NCBI RefSeq assembly: GCF_001411805.1
Contig: NZ_CP007213.1
Coordinates: forward strand, 1,674,001 to 1,738,000
Length of the DNA: 64,000 nucleotides
Direction of reading: 5' to 3'
DNA from: Burkholderia plantarii
GTDB taxonomy: Bacteria > Pseudomonadota > Gammaproteobacteria > Burkholderiales > Burkholderiaceae
The notes beneath the pieces are model-generated. The model searched no databases. It was not told where the DNA came from and was given only the letters and a program-made list of their open reading frames with translations. Shown here in pieces: positions 18,988 to 29,000 of the stretch; position 1 is the stretch's first letter; each line of letters opens with the position of its first letter. Position numbers and translations under genes: made by a program.

Positions 18988-19746
18988 TTTCTTGATCCAG
19001 GCCTATCGCGTGAGCATGCGGCGAGCGACGGCTGTATTGCAGTTGCGTCAGGCCACGTATTGTTATCAGCCTCATCCACGTGAGGACCGCGCCGAACGCC
19101 AGCGCATCCGGGAAATTGGCGAAACCCGGATTAATCAATCACAAGAAAACGTATCGGATCTACTGCGAGGAAAAGCTGAATTTGCGACGTAAGCGGCCAC
19201 GCCGGCGCGTGGCCGCCGCACACCGCTTGGCGCGGCCGGAAAACTCTACCGTCAACACGTGCTCGAGCATGGACGTCGTGGCCGATCAGCTGTTCAACGG
19301 GCAGAAAATCCGCGCCTTGACCGTGGTCGATAATTTTAGTCGGGAGAGCGTGGCGATCACGGTCGACTACGCCTTGAAGGCAACCGATGTGGTCGCTACG
19401 CTGACCCATCTGGAATCGCTTCGCGGCACCAAAACGGATAAAGGTCGATAACGGCAGCGAGTTCATCTCGCCTGCATTGGATCACTGGGTGTATGAAAAC
19501 GGGGTGACCTCGGACTTCTCACGCCCTGGCAAACCCACGGATAATGCGTTCATCGAGTCGTTCAACGGCAGCTTGCGGGACGAATGTTTGAACGTGCATT
19601 GGTGCTTGTCACTGGACGATGTCCGGGAAAAGATCGAGCATGGGCGGCAGGATTACAACGAATCCAGACCGCACAGTTCGCTGGGCGATCTGACGCCGTG
19701 CGAGTTCCGGCTCGCACACCTTACGGCCGGACACCTCCAAGTCTAG
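18956..19746 (+). pseudogene. IS3-family (IS407 group) OrfB, broken
   Basis: The frame starts at ATG 18956, overlapping OrfA. The integrase core is recognisable in pieces: CSSMDVVADQLFNGQ (first Asp), KVDNGSEFISPALD (second Asp) and TDNAFIESFNGSLRDECL (Glu). Between GETR and NHKKTYRIYCEEKL a block normally containing the RYGYRR-type motif is missing, changing frame, and a second shift occurs at about 19430-19447 just before VDNGSEF. All three catalytic residues survive but in different frames. Confidence 0.85.
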
Positions 19747-19772
19747 GCGCTCGGCTAGTCGGGGGGAGGTCA

Positions 19773-19988
19773 AGGCCACTGCCTGAAGCAATCCGGCAGC
19801 GCACGTAGAGGAAGGAATTGGTAGTGCGAAGGAGGGGCTTGAGCTGCCACGAGCGGTGGCCGCAGTCGGCCGTCGCTGCGAGCCTGGCGGCATGGCAACG
19901 CAGCGCCGGTGTGCGCTCCAGACAGCAGAGGCAATGAAGCGATGAGGCGGCGCGGCCACAAGCCCACGCCGCGCCCCGACGCTTGCCC
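19773..19988. other. Gene-free stretch at the end of the export operon
   Basis: 216 bp. The only structure seen is an inverted repeat GGCGCGGC...GCCGCGCC at about 19946-19976, which could help end the leftward operon but lacks a T run. Confidence 0.35.
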
Positions 19989-22103
19989 TCAGAATCCCAC
20001 TTCGCGCTGCAGCACCGCCGCCACGAAGCGAACACCCTTGCCGACATAGCTCTCGCGCCCCGCGCCGAGCTGCACCGTGCCCGGCACCTCGCGCCCGAGC
20101 CCGTCTCCGCCATTGCATTCGCCGAAGCGCACCTGCCAGGTGGCCGCGAGCGGCACCAGCTGGTGCGTCCTCGCGTCCTGCTCGGCCGGGATCGGGCCGC
20201 CGTAGGTGCTGGCCACCGACGGCGCGTCGAGCGTCGCCAGGTTGACCTTGTCGATCGCGTCGATCCGGCAGCGGCGCGCCGCCAGTTCGGGCAGGCTCGC
20301 CACGAAGCTGGCCGACTGTCCGGCCTTCAGCCGCGCCACGTCGTTCTCGCCCACGTAGGCGTCGCCCTTCACGGCGCCGGGCGCGATCAGGTCGTAGAGG
20401 CGCTCGCCGCGCGGCAGCCAGGTGCCGGGCGCCTGCGCGTCGTCGTTGGCCTGCACGGTGCCGTCGAACGGCGCGCGGATCGTCAGCTGCGCGATCTGCG
20501 CCTGCAGGCCGGCCACGGTCTGCCGCGCCGAATCCCAGCGATGCGAGAGCGCGGTGCCCTGCTTCTGCAGCCGCTCGTCGAACGGCTGCTGGTCGACTTC
20601 CCAGTGCAGCAGCGCCTCGTCGGCGCTGGCGGCGGCCAGCTTGGCATCGAGATCGGGTGACACCAGCACCGCCAGCACCTCGCCGGCGCGCACGCGCTGG
20701 CCGTCGCGCGCCGGCGTCGGCATGGCGGCGAGGTAGCCGGGCGCGACGCTGTAGAGCCCCTGCGCGCGCTGCGGCGCGAGCACGGCCGGCGCGCTCACGC
20801 CGGCGTGCCACGGCAGCACGAGGAAGCCGAGCAGTGCGGCGCCGAGCAACGCGCTGCGCCGCGTCTCGCGACACCAGCGCAGCTCGTCGCGGCGCTGCCA
20901 GGTGAGCGTGGCCTCGCGCCAGACCGGGCGCACGATGAACCAGCCGAACTCGACGCAGAACAGCAGCATGCCGAGCAGCTTGAAGAACGCGTGATAGACC
21001 ACCAGCGCGATCGACATGAACACCACCAGCCGGTACAGCCAGGTGGCGAACGAGAACGCGATCAGGAAGCGTCGCCGCGAGGCGCGGCACGGCTCGGGCT
21101 GCGGGTCGCCGAAGCCGAACAGCCACTCGCGCAGCCACCAGCGGCCGAGCGCGAACGCGCGGTCGTGCAGGTTCGGCATGTCGAGCCAGTCCGACAGCAG
21201 GAAGTAGCCGTCGAAGCGCATGAACGGGCTGGCGTTGATCGCGAGCGTGGCCACCCAGGTGGTGGTGGCGAGCATGAACGCGCCGCCGCGCAGCGGCCCG
21301 TCGGGCAGGAGGCTCCAGGCCAGCGTCGCGAACGCGGCCAGCGCGATCTCGCTCAGCATGCCGGCCGCGCCGATCCAGAGCCGGTCGCGCCGCGCCGGCA
21401 CCTTCCAGGCCTCGGTGGTGTCGGTGTAGAGCACCGGCAGCATCACCAGCAGCGCCACGCCCATGGTCGGCACGCGGCAGCCGTGGCGCTGCGCCGTGTA
21501 GGCATGCGCGAACTCGTGCAGGATCTTCGCGAAGCCGAGCGCGATGCCCACCCCGATCAGGCCGCGCCAGTCGGCGTAGCCGTGGAAGGTGTGGACGAAT
21601 TCGTCCCAGTGGCGCGAGGCGAGGATCAGCCCGATCAGCGCGACGGCGGCCACCACGATCCACGACGCCGGCCGGAACGCGAAACGCACGTAGCGCTCGG
21701 TGGCGCGCAGCAGCGGCATCGGATGCCAGAGCGGAATCCGGATCATCAGGTAGTGCTTGAGCAGCCACATCGCGCGCGAGGTGCGCTGCGCGGCGCCGTG
21801 CTGTTCGAGCCGCGCGGTGTCGGCGGCGCTCGCGGACACCAGCAGGCTCTGCTGGCGCAGCATGCGCGCGAGCGCCTCGAGGTCGTCGAGCGTGATGGTC
21901 AGCGTGGTGTCGCGGTTGACGGCATCGACGATCGCCTGCGCGTCGTCGAGCGGCCAGCGCGAGAGCATCTCGAAGGCCGGCCAGCCGATCTGGAAGAAGC
22001 GGTTGGCGGCCGGGTCGTGCAGCATCCAGGTGGGCGCGCCGTCGGGCGTGGCCGCGCCGGGCGAGAGCGTCAGCTCCTGGCGAAGTTGCGGAAGTCGTGG
22101 CAT
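19989..22103 (-). CDS. PqqD-like / M50 metalloprotease / HlyD-adaptor fusion
   Basis: 704 residues. About 15-90 resembles a PqqD-type winged-helix peptide-binding domain (HDPAANRFFQIGWPAFEML, then DDLEALARMLRQQSLL). About 115-400 is a polytopic site-2-protease-like domain with HEFAH (His196, Glu197, His200) and a matching N...P...FDGY segment (Asn290, Asp298). About 430-704 is an HlyD-type periplasmic adaptor: a short hairpin, then the barrel segment LTIRAPFDGTVQ. It is the last gene of the operon, 16 nt after the GAF-HlyD gene. An inner-membrane role is evident; whether it cleaves the giant protein, its leader or another adaptor is unknown. Confidence 0.85.
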   Translation of the reverse strand: MPRLPQLRQELTLSPGAATPDGAPTWMLHDPAANRFFQIGWPAFEMLSRWPLDDAQAIVDAVNRDTTLTITLDDLEALARMLRQQSLLVSASAADTARLEQHGAAQRTSRAMWLLKHYLMIRIPLWHPMPLLRATERYVRFAFRPASWIVVAAVALIGLILASRHWDEFVHTFHGYADWRGLIGVGIALGFAKILHEFAHAYTAQRHGCRVPTMGVALLVMLPVLYTDTTEAWKVPARRDRLWIGAAGMLSEIALAAFATLAWSLLPDGPLRGGAFMLATTTWVATLAINASPFMRFDGYFLLSDWLDMPNLHDRAFALGRWWLREWLFGFGDPQPEPCRASRRRFLIAFSFATWLYRLVVFMSIALVVYHAFFKLLGMLLFCVEFGWFIVRPVWREATLTWQRRDELRWCRETRRSALLGAALLGFLVLPWHAGVSAPAVLAPQRAQGLYSVAPGYLAAMPTPARDGQRVRAGEVLAVLVSPDLDAKLAAASADEALLHWEVDQQPFDERLQKQGTALSHRWDSARQTVAGLQAQIAQLTIRAPFDGTVQANDDAQAPGTWLPRGERLYDLIAPGAVKGDAYVGENDVARLKAGQSASFVASLPELAARRCRIDAIDKVNLATLDAPSVASTYGGPIPAEQDARTHQLVPLAATWQVRFGECNGGDGLGREVPGTVQLGAGRESYVGKGVRFVAAVLQREVGF

Positions 22104-22119
22104 GGCGGAAAGCGCGCTG

Positions 22120-23574
22120 TCACCAGCCGAGCCATTGACGCGCGAGCGTCAGCGGGCGGCGCAGCACGTAATAGATCGCCGGCACCCACGGGCCGCGGAT
22201 GCGCGCGGTGCCCATCGCGCCGAGCGGGGCCTGGCGGGCATCCTCGTCGCGCGTGTCGAAGCTGGCGCGCACGCGGTACGCGAGCACGCCCTCGGGAGTG
22301 GGCTCGGCGCGCCAGGCGATCGAATCGACGCGTGCCTCGTAGCTGGTGAGCGGCGAACTCTTCGGATAGAGCGTGAGCGCGGTGCCGGGCTGCACGTCGA
22401 TGTTGTCGGCCACCGGCAGCCAGGCGGTCACCTCGACGTGGGCCGGATCGGCCAGCACCAGGATCTTCTCGCCGACGGCCACCGCCTTGCCGGTCCATTC
22501 GTTCGGATCACTGAACACGGCCACCCCCGAGCGCGCGGCATTCACGCTCACGCGGGCGAGCTGGCGCGCCGTGTAGTCGAGCTCGACGCGGCTCTGGTCG
22601 AGCTTGCCGCGCCGTTCGGCCATGTCCAGGCGCGTGCGGTCGTCGGTGACGGCGAGCTGCTCGGTCTGGCGGAATTCCTCCTGCGCGGTGTCGTAGTCCT
22701 TGCGTGCCACGGCGTAGCGCGACTGCAGCGTGGTGGCGTCGAGGCCGAGCAGCGGCGTGCCGGCCTGCACCACCTGGTTCGGCTTCACGTAGAGCCGGTC
22801 GATCACGCCGTCGAGCGGCGAGCGCACCACGAACGGATCCTTCGGCGTGACCTCGGCCGGCGCGAGCACGGTCAGCCGCATCGGGATCACGCAGACCACG
22901 GCCACCCCGATCAGCACGCGGCGCTGCTGGCGGCCGGGCCGCAGCACGGCGCGCGCGCGTTCGAGCCAGCTCGCGCGCGGCGAGAACGCCTCGAACGCGT
23001 GCGCCCACACTTGGCCGAGCTCGGTCAAAAGCGCGGTGTCGGTGGCGCTCCAGGCGGTGTCGCGCGCGAACACCACGCCGCCCACCGGATGGCCGGCGCG
23101 GTCGGTCAGCGGCAGCCACGCGCCGTTCGCGGGCCACCAGGCTTCCCATTCGGCCGCCACGTGGGGCGCCTCGGCCTCGAGGTCGGCGGCGGTGAAGGTC
23201 TGCACCTTCGGCCGCGCCGGCAGCACCGGCGCGCCGTGGCCTTCCACGTGCGCGGCGGCGTCCCTCGGCGGCGCGCCGCGCAGGCCGTGCGCGAGCGCCT
23301 TGCAGAGCGCGCCGAGCCACTGCACGTAGGGCGCGTTCGGGTCGCTCTGCGGCAGGCCCGAGACGGCCGCGACGTGACCCGGCGTGTCGCCGCGCCACCA
23401 GGCCGCCTGCCGGTAGGGCACCAGCGCGAGCGTCTCGTTGACGATCGTGAAGCCGAGCGTGGTCTCGCTCGCGGCGAGCCGCGCGCGCGTCGACAGCTGC
23501 CACAGCAGCGCGAGCTGCTGGCCGTCGATGCGGACCTGTTGCGCCGCGTCGTCGGCCCTATGCGTTTGCGTCAT
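22120..23574 (-). CDS. HlyD-family adaptor with GAF-like N-terminal domain
   Basis: 484 residues. Residues 1-205 form a soluble domain with GAF-like features (LLWQLSTRARLAASETTLGF, GGVVFARDTAWSATDTALL) predicted to face the cytoplasm. A single membrane segment follows (VLIGVAVVCVIPMRLTVLAP), then a periplasmic adaptor: lipoyl half VVRSPLDGVIDRLYVKPNQV, a coiled coil of about 80 residues, and a barrel. HlyD proteins link inner-membrane pumps to TolC. Four nt separate it from the preceding gene and 16 nt from the M50 fusion. The cytoplasmic sensor-like domain is unusual for an adaptor and could couple export to a signal. Confidence 0.8.
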   Translation of the reverse strand: MTQTHRADDAAQQVRIDGQQLALLWQLSTRARLAASETTLGFTIVNETLALVPYRQAAWWRGDTPGHVAAVSGLPQSDPNAPYVQWLGALCKALAHGLRGAPPRDAAAHVEGHGAPVLPARPKVQTFTAADLEAEAPHVAAEWEAWWPANGAWLPLTDRAGHPVGGVVFARDTAWSATDTALLTELGQVWAHAFEAFSPRASWLERARAVLRPGRQQRRVLIGVAVVCVIPMRLTVLAPAEVTPKDPFVVRSPLDGVIDRLYVKPNQVVQAGTPLLGLDATTLQSRYAVARKDYDTAQEEFRQTEQLAVTDDRTRLDMAERRGKLDQSRVELDYTARQLARVSVNAARSGVAVFSDPNEWTGKAVAVGEKILVLADPAHVEVTAWLPVADNIDVQPGTALTLYPKSSPLTSYEARVDSIAWRAEPTPEGVLAYRVRASFDTRDEDARQAPLGAMGTARIRGPWVPAIYYVLRRPLTLARQWLGW

Positions 23575-23578
23575 TGCA

Positions 23579-24415
23579 TCACCGCGCGAAGGTCGCCCAG
23601 CCGCTCATGCCCGGCAGCAGTTCCGGCGCGCCGCCGTTGAGCGCCGCGGTCACGTCCACGGTCTGCGTGACCGGATCGACGCGCGCGCCGATCCGCGCGA
23701 CCCTGGCCGGATAGGTCTTGCCGACCTCGTCCACCTGCACGCTGAGCGGATGGCCGGGCTTGAGCCAGGCGAGCCACTTCGACGGCACGATCATCTTCAG
23801 TTCGAGATGGCTGGTGTCGATGATGGTCAGGAGCGGCTTGCCCGGCTCCGCGAACTGCTGCGGCGAGGCGCTGCGCTTGGAGACGCGGCCGTCGAACGGC
23901 GCGGCGATCGCGCACTTGCGGACGGTGGCCTGCATGTAGGCGACGTCGGCGGCGCTGGCCTTCTGCTTGGCCTGCGCCTGCTGCACCTCCAGCTCGCCGA
24001 TCGAATGCAGCGCCTGCAGCTTGCGGTTCGTGTCGAGCAGCTCGCGCGCGCCTTCCGCGTCGGCCTGGGCCTTGCGCAACTGCGCATTGAACAGCGAGCA
24101 GTCGAGCGTGACGAGGGTCTGCCCGGCGCGGAACGTGTCGCCGTCGCGGAACGGCAGCGAGGCGATCTTCGCCGAGATCTCGCTCGACACGTCCACCTGG
24201 TCGCGCGAGACGAGCTGGATGCGGATTCGCGAGTCGTTGCCGTCCGGGCTCGCCGGCGCGGCGGCCGGTGCCGCGGGAGCCGCCGGGGCGGCGGCCGGCG
24301 CCGGAGCCGGCCGCGCGGGCGGCGCGGCGGGTGCCGCCGTGGCCGCCGAGGCGGCCCGTGCTGCGACGAGCAGCGCGACTGCGGCCGCCGCCCGGTATTT
24401 CATGAACTGCGTCAT
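23579..24415 (-). CDS. HlyD-family periplasmic adaptor (small)
   Basis: 278 residues. The N-terminus has a signal peptide (AAAVALLVAARAASA) followed by an Ala/Pro linker of about 35 residues. The adaptor part has RDGDTFRAGQTLVTLDCSLF, a short helical hairpin (NRKLQALHSIGELEVQQAQA), APFDGRVSKR and a beta-barrel ending MSGWATFAR. The start overlaps the stop of the TolC-like gene (ATGA), so translation is coupled. With the two other HlyD-type products it makes three adaptors in one operon, suggesting a hetero-oligomeric periplasmic tunnel. Confidence 0.85.
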   Translation of the reverse strand: MTQFMKYRAAAAVALLVAARAASAATAAPAAPPARPAPAPAAAPAAPAAPAAAPASPDGNDSRIRIQLVSRDQVDVSSEISAKIASLPFRDGDTFRAGQTLVTLDCSLFNAQLRKAQADAEGARELLDTNRKLQALHSIGELEVQQAQAKQKASAADVAYMQATVRKCAIAAPFDGRVSKRSASPQQFAEPGKPLLTIIDTSHLELKMIVPSKWLAWLKPGHPLSVQVDEVGKTYPARVARIGARVDPVTQTVDVTAALNGGAPELLPGMSGWATFAR

Positions 24416-26058
24416 TTCGGGGTGGCTCCCGCCGGCAATGCCGCTGCCGCGGCGATCGTCGGACCCGGTTGCGCGAGGGCGGCGGCCTGGATGCCGTGCT
24501 GGGCGATGTCGTCCCAGCGCTTCTGTTCCTCGCCGATCGATTGCGTCAGCGACGAGAGATCGGTGCCGTTCAGCCTGGCCGGCACCGGATCGAGGCCGAG
24601 CGTGGCCAGCATCTGGCCGTAGGCGCTTTCGAGTTCGCCGTAGCTCTGGTACAGGCGCAGTTCGGACATCATCGCGGCGGTGGCCACGCGGATTTCCTCG
24701 AGCTTGCCCTGGGCGTTGGCCACGGTGGCGTTGTGCGTGTGTTCGAGGATCTGCTGGTCGATGTCGTTCAGCTGCTTGAACAGGTCGAACTGGCGCGTCT
24801 TGGCGCCGAGTTCGCTGCGCGCGACGTGGACCTGCGTGAGCACGGCCATGCTGAGCGCCATGCGCTGCATCTTCGCCACGTCGAGCTGGGCCTGCGCGGT
24901 GCCGCGGATGTTGCGCTGGTTGAGCAGGTTCAGCAGGTTCCAGCTCACGCTGATGCCGGCCGAGCGCCACGCGTTGTACACCAGGAAGCTGTTGCTGTCG
25001 TAGTGCGCGCCGAGGCTGAACTCGATGCCGGGCAGCAGCTTGGCGATCGCCTTGTGGGTTTCGTTGACGCTGATGCGCTCGTTGTAGCTGGCCTCGACCA
25101 GTTCCGGGCGGCGCTGCAGCGCCATGTCTTCCATCTGCGGCATCGCCATGTCGAAGGCCGGCACGCGGAAGTCGTCGCTCGCGGCGAGCGTGAAGTCCTT
25201 GCCCGGTTCGAGGTTCATCAGCGAGGCCAGACGCGGCTTGGCTTCCTCGAGCTGGTCGCGCACGGCTTCGAGCTGGCGCATCAGGTCGAGCAGCGAGCGC
25301 TGGTAGTTGAGCGTCTCTACCGGCGAGCGCAGGCCCTGCTGCTGGGCCGCGCGCGAATCGTCGAGCGCGCTCTTCGCCTGGTCGAGCAGCGGCCCGATGC
25401 GGTCGTGCAGGCGCTGCGCGCCCATCGCCTGCCAGTACGCCTCGCGCACCTGCTGCATCATCAGCTGCACGACCTTGCGGCGGCGCTGCTCCAGCACCAG
25501 CACGTGGTCGGCCTGTTCCTTGGCCTCGAAGTAGCTGACGCCGAAATCGAGGATGTTCCAGGACAGGTTCAGGTCGGCGGTGCGGCTGTTCTTGTCGGTC
25601 GAGTACGACGGAATCAACGATTCCTCGTGCGTGAACAGACCTTCGGAGGCCGACGCGAGCTCGTGGTTGCGGTTCGTGTAGCCGGCCGCGGCGGTCAGCT
25701 TCGGCAGCAGGTCGAAGTTCGACAGGTCGAGCTGGCGCTGGGCCAGCGCCTCTTCCATCATCTTCAGGCGATGGTCGAGGTTGTAGCGGATCGCACGCGC
25801 CATTGCCTCGTCGAGCGTGATCGGTCCGTTCACCGACTGCTGGTTCGCGAACATCGTGGCGCGATCGGTGCGAGCCGTTTCGGCCCGTTCGGCGTCGGAG
25901 AACGGCATGGGCTTGACCGCGCAGCCGGACAGCCAGACGACGGCGAGCGCGACCGCGAGCAGGGCGGGACGCGGTGCGCGTCCACGGAGCGACAGGGTTT
26001 TCACTTCGGCTGGTCTCTTATGTGATTGAGCGAGTTGGGCAAGGAAACCGGGGTTCAT
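24412..26058 (-). CDS. TolC-like outer-membrane efflux lipoprotein
   Basis: 548 residues. A signal peptide ends in the lipobox LSGC (AVVWLSGCAVK). Two long OEP repeats follow (GPITLDEAMARAIRYNLDHR, and a second copy near MALQRRPELVEASYNERI), with the Ala/Gln-rich helices of the TolC tunnel. It would form the outer-membrane channel for the giant protein encoded immediately upstream. The ATG overlaps the giant gene's stop (26055-26058) and the next adaptor overlaps its own stop, so stoichiometry is probably fixed by coupling. The last ~40 residues are Ala/Pro-rich. Confidence 0.9.
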   Translation of the reverse strand: MNPGFLAQLAQSHKRPAEVKTLSLRGRAPRPALLAVALAVVWLSGCAVKPMPFSDAERAETARTDRATMFANQQSVNGPITLDEAMARAIRYNLDHRLKMMEEALAQRQLDLSNFDLLPKLTAAAGYTNRNHELASASEGLFTHEESLIPSYSTDKNSRTADLNLSWNILDFGVSYFEAKEQADHVLVLEQRRRKVVQLMMQQVREAYWQAMGAQRLHDRIGPLLDQAKSALDDSRAAQQQGLRSPVETLNYQRSLLDLMRQLEAVRDQLEEAKPRLASLMNLEPGKDFTLAASDDFRVPAFDMAMPQMEDMALQRRPELVEASYNERISVNETHKAIAKLLPGIEFSLGAHYDSNSFLVYNAWRSAGISVSWNLLNLLNQRNIRGTAQAQLDVAKMQRMALSMAVLTQVHVARSELGAKTRQFDLFKQLNDIDQQILEHTHNATVANAQGKLEEIRVATAAMMSELRLYQSYGELESAYGQMLATLGLDPVPARLNGTDLSSLTQSIGEEQKRWDDIAQHGIQAAALAQPGPTIAAAAALPAGATPK

Positions 26059-29000
26059 GAGCGGCGCTCCGTGGTGGCATGGATGGCATCGGAAGGCGCC
26101 GCGTCGTGGCGCGCGACGTGCAGCGCGGCGTGCGCGCTCGCGAACTGCGCGGCGAGCGAGGCCTTCGCGGGCGGCAGCGCGGCGTGCGGGGCGGCCGGCG
26201 CCTGCGCTCCCCGCGCGGCCGGCTTCGCGGCGTCGTGACCATGACCGGGGTCGCGCGGCGCGTGGGCGGCCGGCGCGTCGAAGCGCACCGTCACCTCGCG
26301 GCGCGTCACGTTGCCGGCCGCGTCGCGCACCAGCAGCGTGACGTGGACCGAATGCACGCCGGCGGGCGGCGTGCCGCTCAGCACGCCACGCGCCGCGTCG
26401 TAGTGGAGCCAGGCCGGCAGCGGCGCGCCGTCGGGCAGCGTGACGGCCACGCTGGTCCCGGCGTGGCCGGCATCGGGGCCGGCCGGGGCCTGCAGCAGCG
26501 GCGCGACGCGCAGCGCGAAGCGGCTGTCGCCCTGACGCAGCGGATGGACGTCTGCGGCGGGCAGCGCGCGCGGCACGGGCGGCGCGCCTTCCACGCCGCG
26601 CGGCACGATCGAATCGAGCGCGCTCACATGGGTGTCGCCGAGCGAATCCTCGCGAGCGCCGTGCGTGCCGAACGTGAAGGTCGTGCGCGACGGGATCAGG
26701 CCGAGCCCGCGCGGCGCGTCGAGTTCGTTGAGCACGATGGTCGGGTTCGATACGCCGTCGCTGTGGCCGTTGACGTCGGCGACGATCAGCGGATTGGCGC
26801 GGCCGGTGAACAGCGGCGGCGGCGCGATGATCGGCGGCTCGATGCGGCGCGGCTGGGGCCACGGCAGGATCGGCGTGCCGACCTGGTCCTGGCCCGCCTG
26901 GATCTGCAGCGAGCGCGTGAGCGGCGCGCTGGTGGCGGTGCCGTCGCCGATCGTGAAGATCAGCGTGCGCGAACCGGCCTTGCCCTCGATATGGTTGTCG
27001 CGATAGGTGACGGCGGCCAGCGCCGCCTGCCACTGGTCGACGCTGGCCGCGCCGCCGGCCGACTGCAGCGTCAGCGTGCCGGTGGCGGCGTTGTAGCTGG
27101 CCGTGATGTCGCCCGTCGCGGCGCTGGCATTGAAGGCCAGCACGTCGTGCAGCGGATCGAAGCCGGTGCCGATCGACACCGTCGCCAAGGTCGGCGGCGT
27201 GCCGTTGCGGTCGGTCAGCGTGATGCCGGCGCCCACCGCCACGCTCGACTTGCCGTCCGCCGTGTAGCTCAGCGTCGCATCGCCGCCGGACAGCATTGGC
27301 GTCTGATGGGTGGCGGTGACGGTGACCTGGCGCGTATGGGCGGCGCTGGTCTTGGTGTCGTCGCTGACCGTGAAATCGATGGTGCGGGTGGTCGTGTCGG
27401 GCGTGACGGCCGTGTCGGTGTAGGTGACCGAGCGCAGCGCGGCCTGCCATTGCGCGAGCGTGGCGGTGCTGTTGGCCGAGGAGAGCGTCAACGTGCCGGT
27501 GGCGGCATCGTAGCTGGCGGTGATGTTACCCATCGTGGCGCCGTCGTTGACGAACGCGAGTACATCCTCGCCGGCGTGGAAACCCGCGCCGATCTGCACG
27601 GTGGCCGAGGCCAGCGTGCCGTTGTCGCGATCGCCCACGATGATGCCGGCATCGACGGCGATCGGCGTGGAGGTCGTGTTGTCGCCCGACACGAATGCGG
27701 CCGGCCCGGTGCTGCCGGTCGACATCGTCGGCGTTTGCTCGGTGTCGGTGATGCTGACGTCGCGCGAAATCGCGGTGCTCGACTTGGCGCCGTCGTTGAC
27801 GGTGAAGCTGATGGTGCGGGTAGCCGTGTCGGGCGTGACGGCCGTGTCGGTGTAGGTCACGGCGCGCAGCGCGGCCTGCCATTGCGCCAGCGTGGCGCTG
27901 GCGTGCTGCGAGGTCAGCGTCAACGTGCCGGTGGCGGCGTCGTAGCTGGCGCTGATGTTGCCCATCGTGCCGTCGTTGATGAAGCCGAGCACGTCCTCGC
28001 CGGCGTGGAAGCCCGTGCCGACCTGCACGGTGGCCGAGGCCAGCGTGCCGTTGTCGAGGTCCGACAGCGTGATGCCGTTGTCGACCACCACCGGCGTCGA
28101 GGCCGTGTTGTCGGCGGCGACGAACGAAACCGGGCCGGTGCTGCTGGACGAGACGAGCGTGGTCTGGTCGGTGGCGGTGATGTCGATGTCGCGCGAATAG
28201 GTGGCGCTGCTCTTGGTGCCGTCGCTGATCGTGAAATCGATGGTGCGCGTGGTCGTGTCGGGCGTGACGGCCGTGTCGAGATAGGTCACGGCGCGCAGCG
28301 CGGCCTGCCATTGCGCGAGCGTGGCGCTGGCGTGCTGCGAGGTTAGCGTGAGCGTGCCGGTGGCCGCGTCGTAGCTGCCCGTGATGTTGCCCATCGTGCC
28401 GTCGTTGTTGAACGCGAGCACGTCCTCGCCGGCGTGGAAGCCGGCGCCGATCTGCACGGTGGCCGAGGCCAGCGTGCCGTTGTCGAGGTCGGACAGCGTG
28501 ATGCCGTTATCGACCGCGATCGGCGTCGAGGCGGTGTTGTCGCCCGACACGAACGCGGCGTCGCCGCTGTTGGTGGAGCCGACGATCGGCGTCTGGTCGG
28601 TGTCGGCCACGGTGATGTTGCGCGTGAGCGCGGTGCTCGACTTGGTGCCGTCGTTGATGCTGAAGCTGATGGTGCGGGTGGCCGTGTCGGGCGTGACGGC
28701 CGTGTCGGTGTAGGTCACGGCGCGCAGCGCGGCCTGCCATTGCGCCAGCGTGGCGCTGGCGTGCTGCGAGGTCAGCGTCAACGTGCCGGTGGCGGCGTCG
28801 TAGTTGGCGCTGATGTTGCCCATCGTGCCGTCGTTGATGAAGCCGAGCACGTCCTCGCCGGCATGGAAGCCCGCGCCGATCTGGAACGTCGCCGAGGCCA
28901 GCGTGCCGTTGTCGAGGTCGGACAGCGTGATGCCGGTATCGATCGCCACCGGCGTCGAGGCGACATTGTCGCCGGCCGTGAACGGCACCGAGCCGGTGCT

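Larger units (their letters stand above)
18614..19772 (+). mobile_element. Degenerate IS407-type (IS3 family) insertion sequence
   Basis: The ends are inverted repeats: TGACCTCCTCCCGA at 18614-18627 and the complement of TGACCTCCCCCCGA ending at 19772. Two overlapping frames match IS3-family OrfA and OrfB of the IS407 group, well known in Burkholderia. At 1159 bp it is shorter than the roughly 1.24 kb I expect for IS407, consistent with deletions in OrfB. The four bases outside each end (GAAG and AGGC) differ, so no target duplication remains. Confidence 0.85.
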
